From: Nelumbo lutea
Lineage: Eukaryota; Streptophyta; Magnoliopsida; Proteales; Nelumbonaceae
Direction: 5' to 3'
Assembly: GCA_022828595.1 (NCBI GenBank)
Contig: JAKGHH010000005.1
Span: forward strand, 63,173,655 to 63,237,654
Length of the DNA: 64,000 bases
Part shown: positions 46,029-56,862 of the stretch, piece by piece
How the letters are laid out: each line of letters begins with the position of its first letter
How positions within the stretch are numbered: the first letter of the stretch is position 1
Notes under the pieces: model-generated
The model's database searches: none
What the model was told of the DNA's origin: nothing
What the model saw: the letters and a program-made list of their open reading frames with translations, nothing else
Program-made: the position numbers and the translations under genes

Positions 46029-48130
46029 CAGTGAGATGAACGTCTCTGGGGGGAAACCTCAACTTCCATCAATGTGCATTGGTCAGTTCACCATACCGCT
46101 TACTGCGGCTGGGGTCCCAACACTGACCATGCCACAAAATACTACACAGGTGAACGCCGCGCTCCCTCCAGTGGTAGGCGCAACCTTCGCTGAGCCGTTT
46201 GTGGTTTTCGCCCGAAGTTAGACAATTCCAGTTCGACGACCTGGTACACTGCGTGCGGGCCATCCAAGTCCAAATGCAGCATGTCCAATAGTTCCAACAA
46301 TACCATCAGCATATGTTCTTCCAGCACTACCAGCAGTAGTTCCCTCCACTACCACAAAGCCAGCAGCTGGTTCCACCCCGACACCCAGCAACTCAGCAGA
46401 ACTGACCTCGTGTGCAAGACATCACTCGATCTCCCCACTGAGGTGAGGAGACTTCCCAGGTCGCAGTTTCTCTCAGGAGCCAAGTCTCACCCCGCGGGAG
46501 GAAAGATGGACAGATCATTCCGCCTACCTCACAAGTCTACCTCGGAAATAGGTCCGGGGACACTCAACCCAACATGGCCGTTCTTCCTCGGCGTTCGCAC
46601 CAAGAAGGTGGATCGCTCGCGGGTAACCGGTTTGGGGTTTTGGCCACGAACTCAAGGCAAGGTTCTTCCATCCGCGACAGCCAGCCTCAAGATCTCACAA
46701 GGAACCAAGAGCTACGTCGCGGCAAAACAGTACCAAAGCATATCGAGGTTATCAGCACCAATGCAGAGCCTATAAACAAGCAATAGCGAAGGCGTCACAA
46801 GGCATGCCGAACTTTAGTCCAGAACAGCCAACTCGACAGACCAAACCAACAGGAGTAGGTTAAAGGTAAAGAAGAGGGGAGCTCGGTAGCTACAAAGACC
46901 GCTCCTCTACTCTCCGGGTCGTCCCCTCTGTCTCTTGAGCTCTTGGCGACCTCGATGCCCAATGACTTCAAAATGCCTCCCCTCGACAAGTATGATGGAT
47001 CTTTCGATCCTAACGACCACGTGGACTCCTTTCAGTCCCAGATGCACTTAGCTGGGGCTGACAATTCTTGCATGTGCGTATCTTTCTCCACCACATTCAA
47101 AGTAGCTCGCACATGGTATCAGAACCTCATGCCAGGATCAATCAAGAGTTGGGCACAGTTTGTGGAGTTATTCACGTAGCACTTTATCACCAGCAAGAAG
47201 TACCCGAGGTCGCAAGAGAGCTTGCTTAATGTAGCACAAAGAGAAGGGGAGTCCATCAGAAGCTACGTTAAGCGCTTCAACGACACCTACCTACAGATCC
47301 TCGACCTAGACCCAATGGTGAGACTCACGATAGCCAAAAAGGGCATAACTCATAGAGAATTCAAATGGCATGTGGTGGCCAACAAACCTAAGGACATCAC
47401 AAAATTCCTCAACCTTGCCGACCAGTTCATCGGAACTGAGGAAGAGATGAATCAGAGGACCGACAATCCAGTAGATAAGAGAAAAAGAGATGGTGACAAC
47501 ACAAGTAATGACTGGAATAAAAGAAGAAAGAGTAAGTCCCCGACTAGGGGAGGAAACAAGTCTAGGAGTCGATCTCCTTCATGATCTCGCAAGTTAGGTC
47601 AGCACTCTAGAACCCCACCTATTGAAAGGACAAACTATGCACCCCTCAACGCTAAGCGAGGAGAAATCCTGATGGCTATCAAAGACTCCTCCTTTGTCAA
47701 GTGGCCTCCTAGGTTGAGGGGAGATCTCGTAACAAGAAGCAGGAACGTCTACTATCACTTCCACAGAGACCACAGACATAGTATAGAGAACTGCAGGAAC
47801 CTCCGCGACAAGATTGAGAAGCTCATCCGTCGCAGGTACCTAAAGAATTTCGTACAAAGAGAAGCAAGAAGCCAGGTAGATTGGCAAACAGACTGGCAGG
47901 AGACCCAAAGAAGGAATGCTCCCGAGTCTAGTAACAAGCAGAATGACCAGCCACCACGACAGTTGCCCAAAGTGAGACTGATCCGTGGGGTAATCAATAT
48001 GATTACTGGCAGGTCCATCATCGCGGGATGTACTTCGGCAATAGGACGAACCTTAGTCCGTGAACTAGAAAGCGAGGAGCAGAACCTGCCGAAATGACCC
48101 TAACTCGAAGACCCTATTTACTTCACGGAG
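46029..48130 (+). pseudogene. Tat-like gag and start of protease
   Basis: The capsid domain at 46943-47584 reads PPLDKYDGSFDPNDHVDSF, TWYQNLMPGSIKSWAQFVELF, a stop, then REGESIRSYVKRFNDTYLQI, and ends in a basic Arg/Ser/Lys-rich stretch. From 47650 comes the histidine-rich segment YYHFHRDHRHSIENC and then LRDKIEKLIRRRYLKNFV, which takes the place of a zinc knuckle in Tat gag. The protease lead-in YFTEDDMCGIQYPHDDALV follows, and then the deletion junction. The N-terminal part (46029-46790) is poorly conserved and frame-broken. Confidence 0.85.
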
Positions 48131-48845
48131 GATGATATGTGCGGGATCCAGTATCCTCACGACGATGCCCTGGTGTTCTTGGGCTACATAGTCAACCGAC
48201 GTGGCATCGAAGCCAACCCGGAAAAAGTAAAGGCCATCTTGGATATGAGACCACCCCGCAAACTAAAAGAGGTTCAGAGGCTGAATGGCCAAATAGCCGC
48301 TCTGAGTCGTTTTATGTCTAAGTCGATAGATCGCTGCCTACCTTTCTTTATGGCTATAAAAAAGAGTAAAGACTTTGTGGATTGCAGAGTGTCAGCTTGC
48401 CTTCGACAAGATAAAAAGATACTTTGCTAGTACCCCGATTCTGACTCGACCCGAGGAAGGGGATATCTTAAAGTTGTACCTCTCTGCGAGTGACGAGGTG
48501 GTTGGCTCGATACTGATCATAGAGGTAGATCGGGTCCAACGACCCATCTACTATGTTAGCAAAGTTTTGTAGGATGCTGAAACAAGGTATTCGGAGATCG
48601 AGAAACTAGCGTACACGCTAGTCATAGCAGCTCGCAAGCTTCGTCTGTACTTCTAAGCCCACACCATCGTCGCCTCACCAACAAGCCTATGAGACAGACC
48701 TTGCTCAAGCCTGAGGTGTTTGGCAGATTGGCGAAGTGGGCTATCGAACTCAGCGAGTATGACATCCGGTATGAACCTCGGATGGAAATTAAAGCCCAAG
48801 CCTTGACCGACTTCATGCAGAATGCACATTCAGTATCGCAACTCC
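48131..48845 (+). pseudogene. Deletion junction, RT end and first RNase H of the Tat-like element
   Basis: PHDDALV, the start of protease, runs directly in frame into FLGYIVNRRGIEANPEKVKA, the end of RT. The protease active site and the catalytic half of RT are therefore missing. RNase H follows: FDKIKRYFASTPILTRPEEG, LYLSASDEVVGSILI and RPIYYVSKVL, then stops and a frame change to GRLAKWAIELSEYDIRY. Confidence 0.9.
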
Positions 48846-48849
48846 CGAT

Positions 48850-49626
48850 TTGGCCAAGCCCGAGAACACGATGGAAGCTTCAACTAGTGTGGCACCAATC
48901 CCGGTTAGAGCAGGTCCGACATGGGACGAGGAGCCCTGGATCCTCCACGTTGATGGCTCGTCCAACCAACAAGGAAGTAGTGTATGGATAATTTTATACA
49001 AACCAAGCAGGGTGAAGCTAGAATACGCGCTCCAGTTCGGGTTTCTAGCATCAAACAACGAGGTAGAGTATGAAGCATTAGTTGCTAGGCTCACTCTAGA
49101 AAAGGAAGTGAAGGCTAAGCACCTTGTCATATGCAGCAACTCCCAGCTCATGGTCAACCAAGTCAGTGGCGAATATGAAACTCGCGACCCCGCCATGGCA
49201 GCTTATTTGGCCAAAGTCAAGGAGATACTACGCGGCTTCATCTCCTACTTCATCGGGCAAATCCTAAGGTCTGAGAACGCTAAGGCCGATGCCTTGTCCC
49301 GGTTGGCTAGCACAAGCAGCAACACCATGCGGGTCGTGTATATAGAGGACTTTCCTCGGCCTAACATTCTCAGGGAGGTAGGAGAGGTCGCTCCCATAGC
49401 ACAAGCAGAGCCAAACTGGATTAACCCGCTCGTGAGTTATCTGCTTCACGGGACCCTCCCTACAGATTGCAATGCGGCCAAAAGGGTAGAGCGCCAGACA
49501 GCTAAGCACGTCATTAAAGACGGACAACTGTACCGGAGGTCCTTCACGCTCCACTACTTACACTGCTTGCGACCCTCAGAGGCCGAGCTCGTTCTCCGCG
49601 ACACTCATGAAGGCTTGTGCGACTGA
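48850..49626 (+). pseudogene. Second (archaeal-type) RNase H of the Tat-like element
   Basis: An open frame of 258 residues with WILHVDGSSNQQGSSV, then NNEVEYEALVARL, VICSNSQLMVNQVSGEYE and ENAKADALSRLAS. This is the additional RNase H typical of Tat. The third catalytic position, normally within SDSQ, is SNSQ here (about 49134-49145), an Asp-to-Asn change expected to abolish catalysis. The frame continues into the linker ahead of the integrase zinc region and ends at a TGA inside that region. Confidence 0.88.
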
Positions 49627-50530
49627 CACTTGGGGGGTAGGGCTCTCGCCCAGAAGGCGCTACGACAAGGTTACTACTGGCCCCCAATGAAGGCAGACGC
49701 ACTCGAGCTCGTCAAGAAGTGCAGTAAGTGTCAGAGGCACACCAACATCCACCACCGACTTGCTTCTGACTTCAAATACCTCACCAGCCCTTGGCCCTTC
49801 CCACAGTGGGGAATTGACATACCTGGTCCATTTCTGCCTGCGACAGGACAGAGGAAATTTCTGGTCATAGTAGTGGACTATTTTACGAAGTGGGTGGAAG
49901 CTGAACCACTAACAACGATCACAACCCGCTACAAAACTTCTTCTAGAGGAACATAGTGTGTCGCTTCGGGCTACCTCGGTTACTCATCTCTGACAACGGG
50001 AAGCAGTTTAAGGATATCAAGTTCCAAAATTGGTGTATTGAGATGGGAATGCAACAAAATTTCACCTTGGTAGTACCCCCCCCCCCAGGCGAATGGGCAA
50101 GCGAAAGTCACCAACAGAACCATACTCCGTGGATTAAAAGCTCGCTTAGCTCGAGCCAAAGGATTGTGGGTAGACGAACTGCCCAGTGTACTCTGGGCCT
50201 ACCGAACCACTATCAAGACTGCCATGGGTGAGACTCCTTTTAACCTCACTTACGGAACAGAGGTGGTGATCCTAGCAGAAATTGAGGTGCCTACATTATG
50301 CTTGGAGGCCTAGGACGAGGAGAAAAATGATGATGAGCTCCGTACCAACCTAGACCTGGTAGAAGAAGTACGAGACCTGTCAAACATCCGGACTACAGCC
50401 TACCAACAGAGAGTAGCTCGGTACTATAATGCCTAGGTTAAAAAGTGACATTTCCATGTTGGCGACTTGGTTCTTCGAAAGGTTATGGTACCTGAGCTCG
50501 GTGTTGGTAAGCTTGGACCAAATTGATAAG
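49627..50530 (+). pseudogene. Tat-like integrase, broken
   Basis: The zinc region (HLGG, then CSKCQRH) and core follow: VVDYFTKWVEAE, and after a frame break LLISDNGKQF. Another frame break sits on an 11-base C run (50076-50086). Downstream the expected glutamate of the NGQxEVTNRT motif is a lysine (NGQAKVTN, codon 50104-50106). WAYRTTIKTAMGETPFNLTYG and HVGDLVLRKV follow to about 50520. No chromodomain. Confidence 0.9.
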
Positions 50531-50733
50531 GTCCGTATAGATTAAGACGGGTATTCAGGGAAGGTACATACGAGCTCGAGAACTTGGAAGGGAAGCAAGT
50601 ACCTCGAGCGTGGAACGTCGGCAACCTGAGAAGATACTACTCGTGATTGCCGAACTGGAGAGAGGACCGAAAAGTCACTCCCAGTAGCCAAGGGCCATGA
50701 TGTCGAGCTGATATAAGACCTCAACACTACAGC

Positions 50734-50893
50734 AAGTCCCAGTTGCCTCTTCAGCATGGGCGGATAAGTCCCAGCCGCCTCTTCAGCATGGGCAGGCAAG
50801 TCCCAGTCGCCTCCTCGGCATGGGCAGATAAGTCCTAGTTGCTTCTTCGGCATAGGCAAACAAATCCTGTTCACCTCTTTGGCATAGGCAAAT
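50734..50893. repeat. 32-bp tandem repeat, about five units
   Basis: Units start AAGTCCCAG at 50734, 50766 and then every 32 bp, with GCCTCTTCAGCATGGGC in the middle. Units 4 and 5 are more diverged (AAGTCCTAG, AAATCCTG). The same area (50990-51130) repeats CAGCTCGTTAGCTCGACAG and TTCGGGGTAACC. Located just after integrase. Confidence 0.9.
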
Positions 50894-51353
50894 CAGCTAT
50901 CACACCTAAGGCATAGATAGTTCGGGTATAAACCCTATGACATCTAGCCCACCTCGGTGTACAATAATGATAAGTTACCTCTACTCCGAGTCCAGCTCGT
51001 TAGCTCGACAGTTCGGGGTAACCAACACTTAAGAGAAAGTTTTACTTTGGTTGTCCCTACTCGTAGTCCAGCTTGTTAGCTTGACAGTTCGGGGTAACCT
51101 ACACATTCTTATTCCTACTTGGTTTAGTTCGTCAGTTCGGGAATTATTTACACATTGAAAATTTTTGCAAAAAGATAGTCAAAATTTTTGCATTTCATTG
51201 ATATAAAATTTTGAGTACAAAAGGAGGAATTTTCAGTATAAACCAGGCTCGGAGGCCCGGGTGTACATCATAAGGATCCAAGGAAAGAGGCAAGAATCAT
51301 GCATTCAAACTGCCAAATAGGTCGGTCTCCATACGATCCTCCTCTGGGTCCTC

Positions 51354-53305
51354 TCAACTCGACGGGCCCGCCTCAGGAATCTCGTCGTCACTTTCCTCTT
51401 TGAAGGAACCGGGTTCTTCGTTGGCCGCCTTCGCAGTCTCGGGAGTGAGGTCGGACATAGAAACAACACCGAGGTCTAAGTCGGGAAACTTCTACCGCAT
51501 CAGATACTTACATAGCTTGAAGCCGGACTGGCAAGAGCTCGATCCATACTCAACTTGGAGATTGTGGAACTCCGGAGACTCCTTGAATCTTTCGATGGCG
51601 CGCTCCCTCTCCTCAGCTCGCGCCACTTGAATGGCAGTGTCAAAAATCTTGGTGCGCTCTTTGATTGTCGCTTCAAGGTTCTCGATCTCATGCCGAAGCT
51701 TCTCCTTCTCCTCAGTTAGCACCAGGATCAGCTTCTGTTGACTCAAAACTCCCTTCTTGGCCCGAAGCACCTCACCCCGAGCTAAGTCCAGCTCGCGGTA
51801 AAGTTTTCGCGCGTTCTCCTCAACTTCCCGAGCTTGCTTCAGGCGGACCTCGGACTGGTAGACCAACGAGTGAATGGCGGAGTTCACCTGTCCAAGAGAA
51901 AATAGAGGTAAGTATCCTTAAAAAAAGGCGAACAAGGAAATGAAGTACAAAGTTAAAGTACTCACCACCATGTAGTAGCTCCGCAGCCCGGCGTCCGAGC
52001 TGGCTTGTGGGCATATCAGCCCACTCTGTGACTTCAGTGGGAAATACAGCGTCCTTACTTTTGAGGAGCTAGAGTTGAGGGGTCATTATGCTCTCTTTCG
52101 AAAGATAGGGCTCGGGCACAGAAGCTCTCTCCGGTTCCTGAGGTGGCACTCCTTCATCCTGGTCTTCGTCCAGGTCCACAATGGGAGGCTAGGGATGGGT
52201 CTCCTCCTCCGAAAGCTCAGCAAAGATTGGCTCCGGCGTAGCAACCTCGGGCGGAATGGGGGTAGAAGGACCGGCCTCCTGACGAACCTTCTTTGAGGCC
52301 TTCCTCTTCTTTCTTCTCAGGAAGCTCTTTAGAAGGTTCTTTGCATCGACCTCCAGCATGGCTACTACAAGAGGAAAAGAAAAGGTTAGTCACAAACTAA
52401 AGATAGGGCTCGGACACAGAAGCACTCTCTAGTTCATGAGGTGGAACTCCTTCACATAAGCTTCTCCTCGGCCAAGAAATCTTTCATCTCTAGGCTGAGG
52501 TCCCTCCAGGAGCTAACGACCACCCTAGTCTCCACATCTAAGCTTACCCCGGAGTCTTTGATAGCCACCCTCCAATGAGTCAGGAAGGGCCATCCCTCAG
52601 GGTTCCGAACAAAAAATATCTTCTCTTCCAGGCTAGTACTTTGTTCGGGCTACCGAACAAGATTTTGAACCCGGGCCGAGGAGAGATGTAGTAATTTTTC
52701 TGGATGTCCCCGTACAGACAAGCGGAATTCTTTTTGATTGAGTAGATTGAACTAAAGACGTCTAAGGACAGAGGTCGGTTGTACTCGTGGAACAGGGAGA
52801 TAGTACCTACTATAGTTCAGATGGAGTTCGGGTGAAGTTGGTCGATGGTGATGTCAAAAAACTTGATTATTTCTACAATAAATGGACGGAGAGGGAAGCC
52901 CAGCCCAGCTATGAACTGCTCTTCGAAAACCACGAGGTCATGGTGACCATGAACCCAAGGGTACCGACCCAAAGGAATGTTGAAAACTAAGTCATCGGGA
53001 AGACGATAACAAGTTACCAAGGACAGTAGCCTATCTGAGGTCATAGTAGAAGGCCCGAACTCATCTGGATCCCGACCCCGAGAAGAAGACGGGACCTCCT
53101 CTCTGGAGGTTGGTTCCTCTTCCCGAGCTACAGGTTCCATAGGTCGAGATGGCCCGACTTCAGGTAAGGAGGTTTCTCCTAAGGGGCGAGGGGGAGAACC
53201 TCCTAGCGAGGAACTGACCTCGCTAGCAGGAGCCGAGGACTGCACCTCGACACCCTCAAGCCCACTAGAGTCACTAAGAAGCCTATCTATGCTAACACTA
53301 GACAT
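51354..53305 (-). pseudogene. Antisense, apparently spliced gene within the Tat-like element
   Basis: Exon 1 (53305-52456) starts MSSVSIDRLLSDSSG, has a Ser/Pro/Glu-rich segment, then YRLPDDLVFNIPLG and FIAGLGFPLRPFIVEIIKFF, resembling the Pfam putative gypsy-type transposon domain (PF04195, Transposase_28). A TGA at 52817-52819 stands where similar proteins, as I recall, have Arg (CGA). A frame shift near 52610 is followed by NPEGWPFLTHWR and SSWRDLSLEMKDFLAEE. Introns are suggested by GTGAAG at 52455 to TTGTAG near 52366, and by GTGAGT at 51965 to GGACAG at 51888. Exon 2 is Lys/Glu/Pro-rich. Exon 3 (51887-51354) is a heptad-like coiled coil (ARKLYRELDLARGEVLRAKK) with an acidic end. Stops and frame problems mark it as decayed. 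Antisense extra genes downstream of pol are known in some Tat lineages; their role is unknown. Confidence 0.72.
52090..52455. repeat. Short direct duplication in the antisense gene
   Basis: About 55 bp beginning AGATAGGGCTCGGGCACAG (near 52102) recur near 52401 as AGATAGGGCTCGGACACAG, followed in both by TTCCTGAGGTGGCACTCC-like sequence. The second copy spans the exon 1 donor and intron. Confidence 0.75.
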
Positions 53306-53482
53306 ATTGAAACAAGAACAGGAAAGGAGAACAAACTAAGAAAGAAAAGACTAACTCACCAAAAACGATGGAAACGACCGCGGAACACAGGGGAAGAAGT
53401 GGCGAGCTGAAGGACACTGATGCGACCTCGAGAGATCTCAATCACAAGATTTTTGGTGAAGAAGAGGGGCCCCTCGACCCCC

Positions 53483-53490
53483 TATTTATA
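53483..53490 (-). promoter_or_regulatory. TATA box of the antisense gene
   Basis: On the minus strand CTATAAATAGGGG lies 178 bp upstream of the antisense ATG at 53305. It is outside the LTR, so the antisense gene appears to have its own promoter in the element's internal region. Confidence 0.6.
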
Positions 53491-53783
53491 GCTCAGTGTG
53501 TGGCGATCAACGACTGAGATCTGCTCGATCCAACGGCTCTCACAAAAACCGGTTGCACGACACCTGAGGACGAAATTGGTTGAGCGTGCTCTTTGACGTC
53601 CGTGGAGTTTGTAAACAGCATGACGTCCGCACGTACACCTGATGCGACCTGGGTTATTCCTGGATGAGCCAAGCGACCGAGCTGGTCCGACCAATGGTTT
53701 GCCTGCCAAACCGTCTAGACCTTGTACCAAATCCACCTAGACTTTTCATGGACTCCCCGCATCGGGTTGAGACCCCTAGCTCG

Positions 53784-53795
53784 GAGAGTGGGGGC
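53784..53795 (+). promoter_or_regulatory. Polypurine tract of the Tat-like element
   Basis: GAGAGTGGGGGC lies three bases before the TGATG start of the 3' LTR. Confidence 0.75.
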
Positions 53796-53798
53796 AAT

Positions 53799-54499
53799 TG
53801 ATGAAGGGTGATTTGGTCTGATCTAATAAGAAGGGGACACGTGGACACGACTTGATTAAGAGATGACAGCTCAGCCTGACATGCCTAGTTCGCAATAGAT
53901 GAGCTCAGATATTCAATCACCTTGGCACAGGGTCACCTCGGGACAAGGTCACCTCGGGACAGGGTCACCTCGGCCCCAAGGCACTTTGGCATTTAATCAA
54001 ATTCGGAAACTAAAAGTTATCAGCTCGAGGATACCGACACGGACCACTACGTGACGATCCTGAAAATCTCTCCAACAGACCCCGAACCTCGCGGGGTCAC
54101 GCCGCGTAACGGCAAGCTTTATCTCCTCCCTGCCCAGTTTGGGTGGAGTTGATAAACTTTATCAGTTGATAGCATTATCCCCTAATTAAATCGGAAATGA
54201 ATCCCATCATGACGAAGATTACGAAACCGATCCGCAAGACCCGCGATGATTCAACTATATAAAGGCTCCAACCCCGAGGGCACAAGGTACGCGTGATTTT
54301 CTGCTCTCTAGCTCTCTAGCTCTCTAAACTCTCAAAGTTATTCAACTCGCATTCATATATCTAACTTAAGCATCGGAGCGACCTCACCGGGTTATCCACC
54401 CCGGGTTCTCTGATCTTGTCTTGCAGATTCACCTAGCTCGCCATCCGACTAGAAGCCAGATCATCCTCTAGCAGGGAGCAGTCAGATCGCGCCACATCA
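53799..54499 (+). repeat. 3' LTR of the Tat-like element
   Basis: Begins TGATGAAGGGTG and ends GCCACATCA. Contains three tandem copies of GGTCACCTCGGGACA (about 53930-53980), where the 5' LTR has two, and a TATA box AACTATATAAAGG near 54258. Confidence 0.9.
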
Positions 54500-54735
54500 T
54501 CTTATTTTAAGGATTTGACACCATTTTGCCGTTAAAAACTCAATGTTCATAGGGACATTTTTACTACAAAAATGAGATAAGTCCTTAAATTAAGGAATGT
54601 CAAATGTCAAATGCAGCCATAGTAAATTGTCTGATCATGGATTTGATAGAAATCCATCATGAAACAAACAAAAAGAAATTTTTTAGATAAAAAACCATTT
54701 CATGAATTGAAAAATGAGATTAAACAAACTATTTA

Positions 54736-54836
54736 GGCTCAGTTTGGAAGGAGCGCAAAGCCTTGCATTTTGTATTATTTTATATGTACGTATTTGCACT
54801 GTACATATTTGTATTTGTAGTCTTTCCAAACTAAGC
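54736..54836. mobile_element. Short MITE 1 of a contiguous trio
   Basis: Ends GGCTCAGTTTGGAAGGAG and TCTTTCCAAACTAAGC are imperfect inverted repeats. Flanked by TTA on both sides; the right TTA is also the left flank of the next element. Confidence 0.75.
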
Positions 54837-54839
54837 TTA

Positions 54840-54891
54840 GGCTGTGTTTGGTTGTAGTGCAAATTGAATTGTACTGCAATCAAACATGACC
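54840..54891. mobile_element. 52-bp MITE 2 of the trio
   Basis: GGCTGTGTTTGGTTGTAGTG and CACTGCAATCAAACATGACC-like ends, flanked by TTA on both sides. At 52 bp it is little more than its two inverted repeats, which match those of the element at 45053. Confidence 0.75.
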
Positions 54892-54894
54892 TTA

Positions 54895-55002
54895 GGCTCA
54901 ATTTAGAAGGAGTACAAATACAAATATGTAAAGTGCATAACATTATATTTTGTATGTATTTGCACTTATATATCTACATATGTACTCTTTTGAAACTGAA
55001 TC
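54895..55002. mobile_element. Short MITE 3 of the trio
   Basis: Starts GGCTCAATTTAGAAGGAGTAC after TTA; the inverted right end is GTACTCTTTTGAAACTGAATC. Similar to member 1. The right TTA flank is not preserved (TTT). Confidence 0.65.
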
Positions 55003-55085
55003 TTTGCTTGTAAATTCCTTCAAATTTCTATTTTTCTCTTATTGTTTATCAAATTCAACACAATGTTTAGATTTCCAAGCGGTTA

Positions 55086-55472
55086 GGGGTGTCGATTGGA
55101 CTGGATTTGGTCCAATCTGATCCAGTCCAATGTGAGTCCATTATAAATGGACCAGGTCCAATCCAATCCAAAGAATAATTTGGACCGGTCCAATTCAATG
55201 TCTGATCATCCAATCTGTTGAAATTCATTTTAACTTAGATTGATTTTAACCTAAACCTCGTCCATTGATACCTATATTCTTATCTTATGTCAATGGACCA
55301 CATATTGGCTTAATCCAACCCTATCCAATATAAATTTATTACGGACAGATCAGGTTCAATTCAATCTAATAAATATTTTAGACCAGATTGGTTCAATTCA
55401 ATATGACTTGTTAGTCTGTCCAATCTGTCCAAATTGATTTTGGTCCAGTCCAAAACCAGTCCGTTGGCACCC
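55086..55472. mobile_element. 387-bp PIF/Harbinger-like MITE
   Basis: Ends GGGGTGTCGATTGGACTGG and CCAGTCCGTTGGCACCC are inverted repeats with TTA on both sides (55083-55085 and 55473-55475). The interior is full of mirrored GGTCCAATCCAATCC-type runs. Confidence 0.85.
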
Positions 55473-55475
55473 TTA

Positions 55476-56862
55476 CAAGTGGGAGAGGAAAAATAGGGAG
55501 AGCACTAGCAATGTCCCACTCCTCTTCCTTACTACACTTTACTACTACACAAATTGCATGAAAGTTGAAAGTCTTTTTCTTCTGTTCTGACAAATAAGAA
55601 CATAAAACAAACATCAGATTCATGGCTAAAGCTTCTGAGTAGATGATAAACAGTTTTAGAGAGGTCAAGCTTTGAGGCATGAGACTTTGCACCTCAAGGC
55701 AAGATTTTATCTCAAGGCTTAAGCCTAGTAACTTTGATGTGAGGCTTAAGCCCTTGTTGAAAAAAGATCTATTTCTCAAGCTTCATGGAATGAGGCATAA
55801 AAAGGCATAAACCTCAAGAACCAAGACTATTGACTGATTTAATATGAAAAATAAATTTTATGTATTTTGTAGTTCAAACCAAGGTTTTTAAAACTGAATA
55901 GGACAATGAACCAGTCAGGGGTCCGATTCCCGGGTCGAACGGTCTGACCATTTGAACTGAACAAATGACCCGTTCTAACAAAAAAAAAAAAAAAACAGTG
56001 AAAAATGTTGAACGGTTCGAACAGTTACCAAATCAATGTTTTTTTTTTGGCAAAATAACATTTTTGGGGTAAAACGGAACCGATCACCTGACTTGTTCCT
56101 GGTTTTTTCAGTCCTTAGTTCTTATTAGTGTTTTAGGAGAATTCAATGCAAAATTCTTGTTTCTTTTAAGCCACTCTTTTGATTTTTGGTTAAATCTTGT
56201 TGGATTTAGTTCTTATTATTATACATCTTTTGATGACCATTAGTCTAACTTATCAAGTTTGTTATTTTCTCATTTCTCTTCCATCAATCATATGCATGAC
56301 TCATCATATGATCCCAATAGTGAATACAATTTTGATGACAAGAATTTTTGATAATATAAATTGTTATGATTGGTTATTTGAATAATTTGAGAACTTTTGA
56401 TTTTGAAACTTGAAATGTAAAACGGCAATAATAGTTCGTTGATTTGTTATTATTTTTTTGATGAACACTAAAAGCCTAGAATTTATTGATCATTAAATTA
56501 TATTTTATGGATATTTGCACCTTCTATAATCCTAATTTCATAAATTATATTTTATGGATACTTGGCTTGGTTTTGGGGCAGGCCATAAAAGTCAAATTTG
56601 ATTATATAATTTTAACTCATATCTTTACCCTTTACTTACTTGCCTTACATCAGTTTTTATTATTTATAAGCTTTAATTAATTTTTTTTTAATTTTTGAGC
56701 TTTATGCCTCATCTTTTTGGGCCATTATGCCCTTTAGCCTTTTAAAATGGAATCCACATATAACCATAATTAATTTGCTTTCCTGTCCTAGTTTATAACC
56801 TTGTATGCTATGCTACTCAATAGGGACCACTACTTAGTTTTGTTCTAAAAAGTGTTTGTATT
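55476..56862. other. Intergenic sequence; one repeat relic
   Basis: No gene recognised. 55868-56117 (AGGTTTTTAAAACTG through GGTCTGACCATTTGAAC to CTGGTTTTTTCAG) is a diverged relative of the element at 59476. The rest is AT-rich; short frames near 56200-56680 show no familiar domain. Confidence 0.45.

Larger units (their letters stand above)
45381..54499 (+). mobile_element. Tat-like Ty3/gypsy element, truncated and deleted, with an antisense gene
   Basis: A 5' LTR lacking about its first 150 bp (45381-45931), a Tat-type leader, gag, a fused protease-start/RT-end, RNase H, a second RNase H, integrase, a 3.1-kb region with a 32-bp repeat and an antisense gene, a polypurine tract and a full 3' LTR (53799-54499). 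The extra RNase H before integrase identifies the Tat group. Loss of protease and most of RT makes the element non-autonomous. No target duplication is visible because the left end is missing. The coding region is more GC-rich than its surroundings. Confidence 0.9.

Noticed and set aside
48622..49196. Minus-strand frames of 64-127 residues opposite Tat RNase H
   Set aside because: Shadows of conserved plus-strand pol coding sequence. Unlike the antisense gene at 51.4-53.3 kb, they have no start signals or domain.
50734..50893. CRISPR-like array of regularly spaced repeats
   Set aside because: Units are directly adjacent with no unique spacers and lie inside a plant retrotransposon.
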